59,840 nt of DNA from NCBI GenBank assembly GCA_003838145.1, contig QYZZ01000089.1, positions 1-59,840 of the forward strand, given 5' to 3'. The DNA comes from Tindallia sp. MSAO_Bac2. Lineage in GTDB: Bacteria > Bacillota > Clostridia > Peptostreptococcales > Tindalliaceae. Positions 1 through 7,376 of the stretch are shown here, piece by piece. Numbering within the stretch: position 1 is the stretch's first letter; every line of letters begins with the position of its first letter. The translations under genes were made by a program, and so were the position numbers. The notes under the pieces are model-generated. The model searched no databases. It was not told where the DNA came from and worked only from the letters and a program-made list of their open reading frames with translations.

Positions 1-45
1 TCTCCGCCATTGGTCACGTGGGTTCAAATCCCTCCACCCGGACCA
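1..45 (+). tRNA. tRNA, 3' part only (isotype unresolved)
   Basis: The window opens inside a tRNA. The T-loop TTCAAAT lies between GTGGG and CCCTC (one mismatch), followed by a 7-nt acceptor strand, a discriminator base and an encoded CCA. The anticodon is outside the window or cannot be placed. If the anticodon stem ends near position 5, the variable region is long, which would suggest a class II tRNA; this is uncertain. Confidence 0.65.
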
Positions 46-60
46 AAAATATAATTATGA

Positions 61-137
61 GGGCCTTTAGCTCAGATGGTTAGAGCATCCGGCTCATAAC
101 CGGCAGGTGCGGGGTTCGAGTCCCTGAAGGCCCACCA
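61..137 (+). tRNA. tRNA with CAT anticodon (Met, or Ile2 with lysidine)
   Basis: Complete cloverleaf. Acceptor GGGCCTT pairs with AAGGCCC, the D-arm reads AGCTCAGATGGTTAGAGC, the anticodon loop CTCATAA gives CAT at 95-97, the T-loop is TTCGAGT, and CCA is encoded at 135-137. The sequence alone does not distinguish elongator Met from the CAT-anticodon tRNA-Ile that is modified by TilS. The TTTAGCTCAG start resembles Ile2 tRNAs of Firmicutes. Confidence 0.93.
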
Positions 138-145
138 CATTTTTC

Positions 146-174
146 TTAACAGAACAATAAAAATATGTTATAAT
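146..174 (+). promoter_or_regulatory. sigma-A-type promoter for tRNA-Trp
   Basis: TTAACA at 146-151 and TATAAT at 169-174 are 17 bp apart and end 17 bp before the mature tRNA-Trp. The last tRNA of the cluster therefore probably has its own promoter. Confidence 0.6.
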
Positions 175-191
175 ACAAAAGAAAGTCTTTT

Positions 192-268
192 AGGGGTGTA
201 GTTCAGTCTGGTAGAACGACGGTCTCCAAAACCGTATGCCGTGGGTTCAAATCCTGCCACCCCTGCCA
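192..268 (+). tRNA. tRNA-Trp (CCA anticodon)
   Basis: Complete cloverleaf. Acceptor AGGGGTG pairs with CACCCCT, the anticodon loop CTCCAAA gives CCA at 226-228, the T-loop is TTCAAAT, the discriminator is G and CCA is encoded at 266-268. It closes the tRNA cluster and is followed by an intrinsic terminator. Confidence 0.95.
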
Positions 269-280
269 AATATCCAACAA

Positions 281-315
281 ACATCTTCTTGATTTTGACG
301 AGAAGGTGTTTTTTT
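281..315 (+). terminator. intrinsic terminator of the tRNA cluster
   Basis: The arms ACATCTTCT and AGAAGGTGT (one G-T pair) are separated by an 11-nt loop and followed by a run of T. Confidence 0.8.
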
Positions 316-342
316 ATACCATTTCCTAAAATATCAATTAAA

Positions 343-379
343 AAAGCCCATCGCTAAATATCATATAGCGATGAGCTTA
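343..379 (-). terminator. intrinsic terminator downstream of hcp
   Basis: The 12-nt arms AGCCCATCGCTA (345-356) and TAGCGATGAGCT (366-377) have one mismatch. Read on the minus strand the hairpin is followed by a T-run (A-run at 340-345 on the plus strand), so it should end the hcp transcript. Confidence 0.75.
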
Positions 380-403
380 TATTGTATTTATTTATTGTTT
401 TTA

Positions 404-2038
404 CTATCCAAGAAACATTTCCATGTCTTTTTCGACAGTTGAAATACCTGCGATCCCAAACTTATCGACCAGTACGTTAGCAACATTTTCAGATAAGAAG
501 GCCGGCAATGTTGGGCCAAGATGGATATTTTTTACTCCCAAGGATAGAAGTGCCAGCAGGACTATAACGGCCTTTTGCTCGTACCATGCTATATTATAAG
601 CTATTGGAAGTTCGTTTACATCTTCCAGGCCGAAAACTTCTTTTAGCTTCAGAGCGATGACTGCCAGTGAATAGGAGTCGTTGCACTGTCCGGCATCAAG
701 AACTCTCGGAATACCTCCGATATCACCAAGATTCAGCTTGTTGTATCGGTACTTAGCGCAACCAGCAGTTAAAATAACAGTATCTTTAGGAAGTTCTTCA
801 GCAAATTCTGTATAGTACTCTCTTGATTTCATTCTGCCGTCACAACCTGCCATAACAAAAAACTTTTTAATTGCGCCGGATTTAACGGCATCTACTACTT
901 TATCAGCCAATGCCAGCACCTGATTATGAGCAAATCCTCCAACAATTGTACCGGTTTCAATTTCTTTTGGTGCCTCTAATGATTTGGCATGCTCGATAAT
1001 CTTTGAGAAATCTTTATACCCGTTTTCGTCGGCTATGATATGCTCACAACCTGGGAACCCGGCGGCTCCTGTAGTATAAATCCGATTTTTTACATCCTCA
1101 GATTTTGGAGGGACAATGCAGTTTGTTGTAAAAAGAACAGGCCCATTAAAGCTTACAAAATCAGTAGTTTGCTCCCACCATGATCCGCCATAATTTCCAA
1201 CGAAATGATCATATTTTTTAAACGCAGGGTAATAATGGCCGGGAAGCATTTCACTATGAGTGTATACATCAACCCCTGTGCCTTCAGTTTGCTGAAGCAG
1301 CGCCTCGAGGTCAACCAGGTCATGGCCTGAAATTAGAATAGCCGGGTTGTTTTTAACACCAATATTTACTTCTGTTATTTCCGGATTACCGTACTTGGAA
1401 GTATTTGCTTCATCAAGCAGTGCCATTACTTTTACTCCATATTCACCGGTTTTTAAAGTTAACCCAACCAGATCATCAGCGTTAAGGCTATCATCCAGAG
1501 TTGCAGCCATGGATTCGTAAATAAATTCATAAATTTCATTGTTTTCTTTACCAATATTCAAGGCATGCTCCCCATACGCTGCCATTCCTTTAACACCGTA
1601 GGTAATCAACTCTCGAAGTGATCGCACATCTTCGTTCTCGGTTGCAAGAACGCCAACCTCTGGACTATTGGCCTTTCTTTCCATGTCTTCGATTGTTGAA
1701 ACCTGGAATGTAGCAGCATCATGAAATCCATTCAAATCAGAACCTTTTGCTAAATCATCCCTAAGAGAAACCATTTTTGAAATCTGTTTTTCAAAGGCTT
1801 TGTCATCGAAGTTAGCGTTTGTAATAGTCATAAAAATGCTGGTTAGCACCTCGTGGTTTACATTTTTAATCGATTTAACGTCGAGATTCTTTTTTTCTAC
1901 AATCTGGGAAACACCTTTAACTACGTAAATTAACAGATCCTGAAGATTTGCTACGTTATCTTTCTTACCACATACACCCATTACCTCACAGCCTTTATTT
2001 TTAGCTGCTTCCTGGCACTGATAACAAAACATGCTCAT
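404..2038 (-). CDS. hcp: Hydroxylamine reductase / hybrid cluster protein
   Basis: A 544-residue Hcp. The N-terminal motif has cysteines at 5, 8, 17 and 23 (CX2CX8CX5C), the pattern of the cubane [4Fe-4S] cluster in Hcp of strict anaerobes. Downstream motifs NCIVPP, GFPGCEH and MAGCDGR supply ligands of the 4Fe-2S-2O hybrid cluster. Hcp reduces hydroxylamine in vitro and handles NO or S-nitrosylation in vivo; it is cytoplasmic. Length is normal for the family. The start at 2038 follows an AAGGAGG site by 8 nt. It lies downstream of an Rrf2 regulator on the same strand with two inverted repeats in between, suggesting nitrosative-stress control (inferred). No hcr reductase gene is adjacent. Confidence 0.95.
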   Translation of the reverse strand: MSMFCYQCQEAAKNKGCEVMGVCGKKDNVANLQDLLIYVVKGVSQIVEKKNLDVKSIKNVNHEVLTSIFMTITNANFDDKAFEKQISKMVSLRDDLAKGSDLNGFHDAATFQVSTIEDMERKANSPEVGVLATENEDVRSLRELITYGVKGMAAYGEHALNIGKENNEIYEFIYESMAATLDDSLNADDLVGLTLKTGEYGVKVMALLDEANTSKYGNPEITEVNIGVKNNPAILISGHDLVDLEALLQQTEGTGVDVYTHSEMLPGHYYPAFKKYDHFVGNYGGSWWEQTTDFVSFNGPVLFTTNCIVPPKSEDVKNRIYTTGAAGFPGCEHIIADENGYKDFSKIIEHAKSLEAPKEIETGTIVGGFAHNQVLALADKVVDAVKSGAIKKFFVMAGCDGRMKSREYYTEFAEELPKDTVILTAGCAKYRYNKLNLGDIGGIPRVLDAGQCNDSYSLAVIALKLKEVFGLEDVNELPIAYNIAWYEQKAVIVLLALLSLGVKNIHLGPTLPAFLSENVANVLVDKFGIAGISTVEKDMEMFLG

Positions 2039-2131
2039 TGACCATTCCTCCTTGAAATTATTGTTTATAGTTAAAAAATATTTACAAATGCTTTATGCTT
2101 TGGAAAGCACTTCACCCCCTCAAAAGTAAAA

Positions 2132-2147
2132 AGGTATCAAAATACCT
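2132..2147. promoter_or_regulatory. inverted repeat AGGTAT-N4-ATACCT upstream of hcp
   Basis: A perfect 6-bp inverted repeat with a 4-bp spacer lies about 95 bp upstream of the hcp start. Its position between the Rrf2 gene and hcp makes it a candidate operator. No consensus was matched. Confidence 0.35.
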
Positions 2148-2177
2148 AAATATAGTTAAATTTATATACAGATACAG

Positions 2178-2214
2178 TCAGGCAATTTATAAACTTAAAA
2201 CTTAAATTGCCTGA
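2178..2214. repeat. 12-bp inverted repeat across the stop of the Rrf2 gene
   Basis: TCAGGCAATTTA (2178-2189) and TAAATTGCCTGA (2203-2214) are perfect complements separated by 13 nt. The right arm overlaps the last codons and stop of the regulator gene. No T-run follows on the minus strand, so it is not a classic terminator. It could be an operator or an mRNA-processing or attenuating hairpin between the regulator and hcp. Confidence 0.55.
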
Positions 2215-2642
2215 TGATCTGTTATTACGTCTTTACGGTTTCCTACAAAATCAGAAAGTCGATTTTCCTGCAAATACTCAAGAAACTGACTATTCATTTT
2301 TTCTGGGATGCCCTTGAAAATACATGATGAAAAAGGACATGTTTTACGATGGTTTGGACAACCTTCAATATAAATTGGCCCTTCTATGATTTCGTAAATA
2401 TCAAGAAACGAAATTTCTTCCGGTGGCAAGGCAAGGGCAAAACCACCACGGGGTCCTCTAACAGAGTGTATGAGACGACCTTTTGCAAGTCGCTGCAAAA
2501 CCTTGGACAAATGGGCTTCCGAAGCACCGGTGGAAGCAGCAATTTGCTTCACATTTACATAATCATCGTCGGCAGTAGCAATATAAACCATGCTATGCAG
2601 TGCCAGTGAGAGCATTTCTGATAAATGAAAAACACCAGCCAT
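2202..2642 (-). CDS. Rrf2-family iron-sulfur transcriptional regulator
   Basis: A 146-residue protein with the winged-helix Rrf2 fold: an N-terminal helix (SLALHSMVYIA), the recognition region ASEAHLSKVLQRLAKG and the wing VRGPRGGFAL. Cysteines at 95, 102 and 107 (CX6CX4C) sit where Rrf2 proteins such as NsrR and IscR bind an Fe-S cluster. Members of this family sense NO, Fe-S status or redox. Location directly upstream of hcp on the same strand suggests it controls the nitrosative-stress response here (inferred; could also be an IscR/RsrR-type sensor). The start follows GGAGGTG by 5 nt. Confidence 0.9.
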   Translation of the reverse strand: MAGVFHLSEMLSLALHSMVYIATADDDYVNVKQIAASTGASEAHLSKVLQRLAKGRLIHSVRGPRGGFALALPPEEISFLDIYEIIEGPIYIEGCPNHRKTCPFSSCIFKGIPEKMNSQFLEYLQENRLSDFVGNRKDVITDHQAI

Positions 2643-2733
2643 GAGTACACCTCCATTCGCGATTTATTTTATCATTAGAGTACCAAATTGTCAACAAAAG
2701 CTTGGTTAATAAATGAAAAATTTCATGATTCGT

Positions 2734-2758
2734 TTATACCCAAAAAAATGGGTATAAT
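2734..2758 (+). promoter_or_regulatory. promoter -10 with overlapping inverted repeat, zinc transporter operon
   Basis: TTATACCC (2734-2741) and GGGTATAA (2750-2757) form a perfect 8-bp inverted repeat with an 8-nt spacer. The right arm contains the TATAAT -10 box (2753-2758). Repression by a metal sensor bound here is plausible. It does not look like the Bacillus Zur box; the ATACCC/GGGTAT arms recall CsoR/RcnR-type operators. Confidence 0.5.
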
Positions 2759-2804
2759 ACTAAAATAATTAAATGCAAATGACTTGCAAAAAGGAGGGCT
2801 AATT

Positions 2805-3857
2805 ATGTTAAAACAAAAATCGATTGTATTACTTATGCTGGTGATTATTCTTATAGTGGCCGTTGGCTGCAGTGACGAAGAACCGGAGGTGAATTCAGAA
2901 CAAGTAAATGAAGAAACCCTCAACGAATCGATAGGGACTGAAGAAGATATTGAGCCGCTTCACGTAATAACAACTTTTTACCCATACTATGATTTTGTGA
3001 AATCTATCGCTGGAGAGCATGTCAAGGTAGATCAGATGGTAGCTGTCGGTGCAGATCCACATAGTTACGAACCATCACCCAGAGACATTATTGAACTTGA
3101 AAATGCAGATATATTTATATACAATGGTTTAAGCATGGAACCCTGGATTGATGATGTGTTGGAAATGCTTAATGATACAAATGTCAGGATACTAAAAGCC
3201 AGTGACTATGTCAGTATTAGAGAATATCGTCATGACCACGATCTTGATCACGAGCATGACCACGAGCACGACCATGACCACGACCATGACCACGATCATG
3301 ACCACGAGCACGACCATGACCACGACCATGGCGAATATGACCCTCATATATGGACAGATCCAAAGAATGTTATTGCTATTTCTGAGCAAATTAAAGAAAT
3401 TCTTGCAGAAAAAGACCCAAATAATAAAGAATATTACTCAGTAAACTACAGAAACTTTGAAAGTGAGTTGCTAAAGCTTCATGAAAACTTCGAGACTATA
3501 ATGGAAGAAGCCCATAGTAACATCATTTTGGTTTCTCATTCTGCTTTTGGATACCTGGCTGACAGACACGGTATTAATGAAATCGCTGTTACGGGTATTT
3601 CGCCTCATGCAGAGCCCAATCCCGGAAGACTTGCCGAATTAACAAATTTAGCCCGTGAATATGAACTGCAGTACATCTTCTTCGAAACGCTGGCCAATCC
3701 AAGAACTGCTGAGATACTTGCTGAAGAGGCTGGACTGGAACCTTTGATGTTGCATAATTTAGAAGGACTAACTACGGAACAAAGGGAAGCCGGGGAAAAC
3801 TATATAAGCTTAATGCGCCAAAATGCTGATACGATTCGCAAGGCACTGGTAGAATAA
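2805..3857 (+). CDS. znuA: Zinc ABC transporter substrate-binding lipoprotein
   Basis: A 350-residue cluster A-I metal-binding protein that delivers Zn(II) to the permease. The ATG at 2805 follows AAGGAGGG by 6 nt; an upstream in-frame start at 2784 has no such site. A signal peptide ends in a lipobox with Cys22. Likely metal ligands are His86 (DPHSYEPSP), a His in VSHSAFGY and Glu about 294 (FFETLANP). A His/Asp/Glu-rich loop covers roughly residues 141-177, as in ZnuA and AdcA, and argues for zinc over manganese. First gene of an apparent znuA-znuC-znuB operon. Confidence 0.93.
   Translation: MLKQKSIVLLMLVIILIVAVGCSDEEPEVNSEQVNEETLNESIGTEEDIEPLHVITTFYPYYDFVKSIAGEHVKVDQMVAVGADPHSYEPSPRDIIELENADIFIYNGLSMEPWIDDVLEMLNDTNVRILKASDYVSIREYRHDHDLDHEHDHEHDHDHDHDHDHDHEHDHDHDHGEYDPHIWTDPKNVIAISEQIKEILAEKDPNNKEYYSVNYRNFESELLKLHENFETIMEEAHSNIILVSHSAFGYLADRHGINEIAVTGISPHAEPNPGRLAELTNLAREYELQYIFFETLANPRTAEILAEEAGLEPLMLHNLEGLTTEQREAGENYISLMRQNADTIRKALVE
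3229..3332 (+). repeat. tandem GAYCAY hexamer repeats coding the His-rich loop
   Basis: Repeated GAC/GAT-CAC/CAT units with interspersed GAG codons encode alternating His-Asp and His-Glu. The tract is a likely site of slippage and length variation between strains. Confidence 0.85.
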
Positions 3858-3876
3858 ATATTTATCCTGGAAGCGG

Positions 3877-4632
3877 GTGAAAACATTGTCAGAGGTAGTA
3901 AAACTGGAAAAAGTAACCTTTGGATATGATGAAATTACTTTGTTGAAAGATGTAGATCTGAACATACACAAGGGTCAATTTTGGGGAATCGTAGGGCCTA
4001 ATGGATCAGCAAAAAGCACCTTGCTGAAACTGATGCTTGGATTGCTAAAACCGCACTCTGGTTCCTGTTCCTTATTGGGTACACCAGTGAAACAATTTCG
4101 GCAATGGGACCGCATTGGATACATTCCACAAAATGTTCGGGAATTTAATATGGGGTTCCCGGCAACAGTACAGGAAATGGTTAGTGCCAACCTAATCAGC
4201 CAGATGGGGACATTTAAGTGGATGACTTCCAAATACAGGAAAAAGGTTCGGGAATCCCTCCAAATTGTAGGAATGCAGGATTATGCAACTCGGCGCATAG
4301 GCCAGCTGTCTGGTGGTCAACAGCAGAGAGTATTTATTGCGAGAACATTGGTTAATTCTCCAAAAGTTATTTTTATGGATGAACCATTAGTAGGTGTAGA
4401 TGTCGAATCACAGGAAAAATTTTATGATTTAATGGAAAAGTTAAACCAGCAAATGGGTATTACGCTGGTGATGGTATCGCATGACATTGGTGTGGTTAGT
4501 GAACGAACCAGCCATATTGCATGCATGGGAAAAGAAAAACTTTTTGTTCATGATGCAAAGACCTTTAAGCCTGAAGAATATCTGGAAAGTGTGTACGGAG
4601 AAAAAACCAGGCTGGTACATCACGCTCACTGA
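3877..4632 (+). CDS. znuC: Zinc ABC transporter ATP-binding protein
   Basis: A 251-residue ABC ATPase energising Zn(II) import. The Walker A region reads GPNGSAKST (Ala where most ABC proteins have Gly), the Q-loop is PQNVREF, the signature is LSGGQQQR, Walker B is VIFMDEP and the switch His is in MVSHD. It lies 19 bp after znuA and 14 bp before the permease, so it is probably co-transcribed. The start is uncertain: GTG at 3877 has a poorly placed ribosome site, while TTG at 3886 would sit about 7 nt after AAGCGGG. Confidence 0.92.
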   Translation: MKTLSEVVKLEKVTFGYDEITLLKDVDLNIHKGQFWGIVGPNGSAKSTLLKLMLGLLKPHSGSCSLLGTPVKQFRQWDRIGYIPQNVREFNMGFPATVQEMVSANLISQMGTFKWMTSKYRKKVRESLQIVGMQDYATRRIGQLSGGQQQRVFIARTLVNSPKVIFMDEPLVGVDVESQEKFYDLMEKLNQQMGITLVMVSHDIGVVSERTSHIACMGKEKLFVHDAKTFKPEEYLESVYGEKTRLVHHAH

Positions 4633-4646
4633 GGGGGAGGCTTGTA

Positions 4647-5450
4647 ATGCCTGAAATTTTGCAGTATGGTTTTATGCAACGAGCATTGGTGGCAGGGATT
4701 GTAGTAGCGTTAATTTGTCCCTCTATTGGAATATTTTTAACATTGAGAAGGCTTTCGATGATTGGGGACACACTCTCCCACGTAGCATTGGCAGGAGTTG
4801 CCGGTGGAATATTATTGAACTTCTATCCAATCTATATGGCTTTACTATTTACTTTGCTGGCCTCCTTTGGAATTGAATTACTAAGAAGAGAGTTCCACCA
4901 ATATGCAGAAATTTCCCTCGCGGTAGTCTTATCTTCCGGAATTGGCCTGGCTACAATTCTTATAAGCATGGGAGGAGCAGGAGCTCAGGTGTTTAGCTAT
5001 CTTTTCGGAAGCGTTACTTTGGTTTCATCACAGGACATGCTTAGTATTATTCTTTTGGGATCGGTTATACTTGCAACAATAGCATTTTATTATCGGCAGC
5101 TATTTTATATGGCTTTTGATGAGACGGCCGCCCGACTTGCAGGTGTTCCGGTGAAAAGAATCAATTTGATTTTTACAATACTGGTTGCAATTACCATATC
5201 CATATCGATGCGCATTGTTGGAATCTTGATGGTTTCGTCATTAATGGTAATCCCGGTAGCCAGCAGTTTGCAGCTTAAGAAAAGCTTTCTGGTAACCTTT
5301 ATTGCATCTTTGGGTTTTGGATTGCTATCCGTTATAGTTGGGCTGATTATCTCCTTTTATGCGTCGCTGGCACCGGGAGGCACCATTGTAATGACATCTG
5401 TTGCCATTTTAGCTGTAGTAGCTGCCGTTAAAAAGCTGCTGACAGGATAG
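4647..5450 (+). CDS. znuB: Zinc ABC transporter permease
   Basis: A 267-residue integral membrane protein of the ABC-3 family, with about eight hydrophobic segments and the family motif GDTLSHVALAGVAGG near residue 35. It forms the transmembrane channel for ZnuA and ZnuC. The ATG follows GAGGGGGAGG. The next gene starts 35 bp downstream. Confidence 0.93.
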   Translation: MPEILQYGFMQRALVAGIVVALICPSIGIFLTLRRLSMIGDTLSHVALAGVAGGILLNFYPIYMALLFTLLASFGIELLRREFHQYAEISLAVVLSSGIGLATILISMGGAGAQVFSYLFGSVTLVSSQDMLSIILLGSVILATIAFYYRQLFYMAFDETAARLAGVPVKRINLIFTILVAITISISMRIVGILMVSSLMVIPVASSLQLKKSFLVTFIASLGFGLLSVIVGLIISFYASLAPGGTIVMTSVAILAVVAAVKKLLTG

Positions 5451-5485
5451 GAGATGCAGCAAATTGTGAAGGGGGCATTTGGTAA

Positions 5486-6160
5486 ATGAATCTGGAAAAA
5501 TCAGCACTGATATTGATTGACCTTCAAAAGGAAGATGGTTTTTCTATCGATAACATGGAGCAAGTTGTTGAAAACGCAAAAATTTTGATTGATATATGTA
5601 GAAGCAGGGGGATTCCCATTGTATATACACGACAGATTAACAGGGATGACTCAAAAGGGCTGTCATTAAGAGAACCATTAGACAATAACAGCAAGCCTGT
5701 TTTTTATAGAAGCAACACCGAAGCTGTAGAAATAATTGATAAAGTAAGACCGGAAAAAGAGGACATTGTAATTGATAAATACCGTTGGAGTGGTTTTTAT
5801 CAGACAAACCTGGATCTGATGTTGAAAGGGATGGGCGTAACAAGTGTTATAATAGGCGGATTTGTTACTGACGGCTGTCTGATGACATCGGTATTTGATG
5901 GTTATTTCCGTGATTATGAAATTAACTTGGTTGAAGATATGTGTGGGGCGTCAAATGAAGGTGCCCACATGGCATCAATACTTATCATGTGCAACTGGGT
6001 TTATGGAATAAGGGTTTATCAGACCGGAGAATTAATAAAAAAATTACAGGGTGAAGAGCATTATGTCTGGGAATCAAAGGAAGCAGACCAGCTAAAGTTT
6101 ACAGGCGATAATCTCAGAGAAGTTTTTAACACATATATAAGAGGCAAAGAGCAGGGATAA
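5486..6160 (+). CDS. Isochorismatase-family cysteine hydrolase
   Basis: A 224-residue cytoplasmic protein with the family's catalytic triad: Asp12 in LILIDLQKED, Lys in DIVIDKYRWSGF and Cys in GGFVTDGCLMTSV next to the usual cis-peptide. The family includes isochorismatases, nicotinamidases, N-carbamoylsarcosine amidases and ureidoacrylate hydrolases; the substrate cannot be read from the sequence. It is 35 bp downstream of znuB with no terminator between, so it is probably the last gene of the zinc operon, followed by an intrinsic terminator. Confidence 0.85.
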   Translation: MNLEKSALILIDLQKEDGFSIDNMEQVVENAKILIDICRSRGIPIVYTRQINRDDSKGLSLREPLDNNSKPVFYRSNTEAVEIIDKVRPEKEDIVIDKYRWSGFYQTNLDLMLKGMGVTSVIIGGFVTDGCLMTSVFDGYFRDYEINLVEDMCGASNEGAHMASILIMCNWVYGIRVYQTGELIKKLQGEEHYVWESKEADQLKFTGDNLREVFNTYIRGKEQG

Positions 6161-6177
6161 AACCTTGCTCTTTTTTT
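6148..6177 (+). terminator. intrinsic terminator of the zinc operon
   Basis: AGAGCAGG pairs with CCTTGCTCT (one bulge) and is followed by seven T. The stem begins inside the last codons of the hydrolase gene, and the T-run merges into the -35 box of the next promoter. Confidence 0.8.
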
Positions 6178-6204
6178 GACAAAATTCAAACTTTATAATA
6201 TAAT
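6176..6204 (+). promoter_or_regulatory. perfect-consensus sigma-A promoter of the DUF2325 gene
   Basis: TTGACA (6176-6181), a 17-bp spacer and TATAAT (6199-6204) match the consensus at all twelve positions. The gene should be strongly transcribed when not repressed. Confidence 0.85.
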
Positions 6205-6220
6205 AATGATAATCATTATC
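6202..6220. promoter_or_regulatory. Fur box
   Basis: AATAATGATAATCATTATC matches the classical 19-bp Fur consensus GATAATGATAATCATTATC at 18 of 19 positions and overlaps the -10 box of the preceding promoter. Iron-bound Fur should block transcription. Confidence 0.85.
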
Positions 6221-6287
6221 AATAATGGGTATTATTTAAATTAACTAGCTTTAATGTATGGAATCTATATTTTGAGGAGGGAATAAA

Positions 6288-6620
6288 ATGAGAGCACTTT
6301 TAGTTGGAGCGGATAAATTGGGAAACATACCTAATGCACTTGAATCTTTTGGAATTGACAACTACACTCATTGGACCGGACGAAAAAAAGGCATGAGGAA
6401 GATGGATATACCGGAACAGACGGATGTAATAATTGTTTTTACAGACTTCATCGAACATAACATGACGCAGTTAGTAAAAGAAAAAGCAAAACAAATGAAT
6501 ATACCCTGTGTTTTTTCTAAAAGGGCCAGCAGTGATTTGGTTCATCGGCTTGAAGGATGTAAACATTGCCCTTTTAATCCAGAAAACCAAAAATCTAAAA
6601 AAGCTAAAAGAAAGCATTGA
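6288..6620 (+). CDS. DUF2325 domain protein, Fur-regulated
   Basis: A 110-residue protein matching DUF2325 by memory: N-terminal RALLVGADKLGNIP, a strand DVIIVFTDFIEHNM resembling a Rossmann-like fold, Cys74, a C-terminal CKHC pair (Cys91, Cys94) and a Lys-rich tail. Function unknown. It appears monocistronic, bounded by terminators, and has a Fur box on a perfect promoter, so it should be produced under iron limitation. The CXXC pair may bind metal (inferred). The ATG follows GAGGAGGG. Confidence 0.8.
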   Translation: MRALLVGADKLGNIPNALESFGIDNYTHWTGRKKGMRKMDIPEQTDVIIVFTDFIEHNMTQLVKEKAKQMNIPCVFSKRASSDLVHRLEGCKHCPFNPENQKSKKAKRKH

Positions 6621-6643
6621 AAACAAGTGTCAATATTTTCATT

Positions 6644-6672
6644 AAAACTTCTGCAAAAGCAGGAGTTTTTTT
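6644..6672 (+). terminator. intrinsic terminator after the DUF2325 gene
   Basis: AAAACTTCTGC and GCAGGAGTTTT (one G-T pair) around an AAAA loop, followed by T. Confidence 0.8.
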
Positions 6673-6720
6673 GATTTTGTCGAACTTATTTATAGAGAAT
6701 AAACTCAGGGAGGTTTTAAG

Positions 6721-7251
6721 ATGATTCATAGACAGGACACAACAGAAAAAAAAGCAGCGATGGTAACGGCACAAATGATGGCAGCTGCCGCAAGAACAGC
6801 TCCCAAAGCAAAGGGAGCTGATAACCTGGAAATTATCATTGTTGAAGGTCCGGAAAAAGATAAACTGGCCGAAGAAATGAGGAAAATTGCAAAAGAAAAC
6901 AAAGCAGCTTTTTTTGAGAGGGATGCAGGAAACGTAGACCAAGCACATGTAGTGTTTCTGGCAGGTACGAGAATTCAAACAGTGGGAGTTGCTGTTTGTG
7001 GTTATTGTGGTTTTAAAGATTGTGCCGAAAATCAACAAAATAACGGCATCTGTACTTTTAACTCAGGTGACCTGGGGCTGGCAGTAGGATCTGCGGCTGC
7101 GGTTGCAGCCGATCATCACTGTGACAATCGGGTAATGTTCACGGCGGGTAAAGCAGCCATGCTACTTGAATACTTTAAAACAGATGTGAAAATTGCATAT
7201 GCTATTCCCTTGTCTGTTAGCGGCAAAAGTCCGTTCTTTGACCGAAAATAG
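6721..7251 (+). CDS. DUF2148 ferredoxin-like domain protein
   Basis: A 176-residue protein of the DUF2148 family, described as containing a ferredoxin domain. Cysteines 93, 96, 101 and 111 (VCGYCGFKDCAEN and GICTF) probably hold an Fe-S cluster, followed by the family motif NSGDLGLAVGSAA. The molecular role is not established. It has its own ribosome site (CAGGGAGG) and is separated from the Fur-regulated gene upstream by a terminator. A weak promoter candidate (TTGTCG, 17 bp, TAAACT) lies at 6677-6705. Confidence 0.85.
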   Translation: MIHRQDTTEKKAAMVTAQMMAAAARTAPKAKGADNLEIIIVEGPEKDKLAEEMRKIAKENKAAFFERDAGNVDQAHVVFLAGTRIQTVGVAVCGYCGFKDCAENQQNNGICTFNSGDLGLAVGSAAAVAADHHCDNRVMFTAGKAAMLLEYFKTDVKIAYAIPLSVSGKSPFFDRK

Positions 7252-7376
7252 ATCGAAAATATAATTTGATACTGAAGGAAATGAAGGATTTAAGTCTTTA
7301 AGTTGCTGTGGAGAGGGTATAACAGAAACATTAAGACAGTAACTAAATCATAGCGGCAGCAAAGGGAGGCTAACGT

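Noticed and set aside
3192-3389. Minus-strand frame rich in Val and Met opposite znuA
   Set aside because: It is the antisense of the His/Asp repeat tract and has no start signals.
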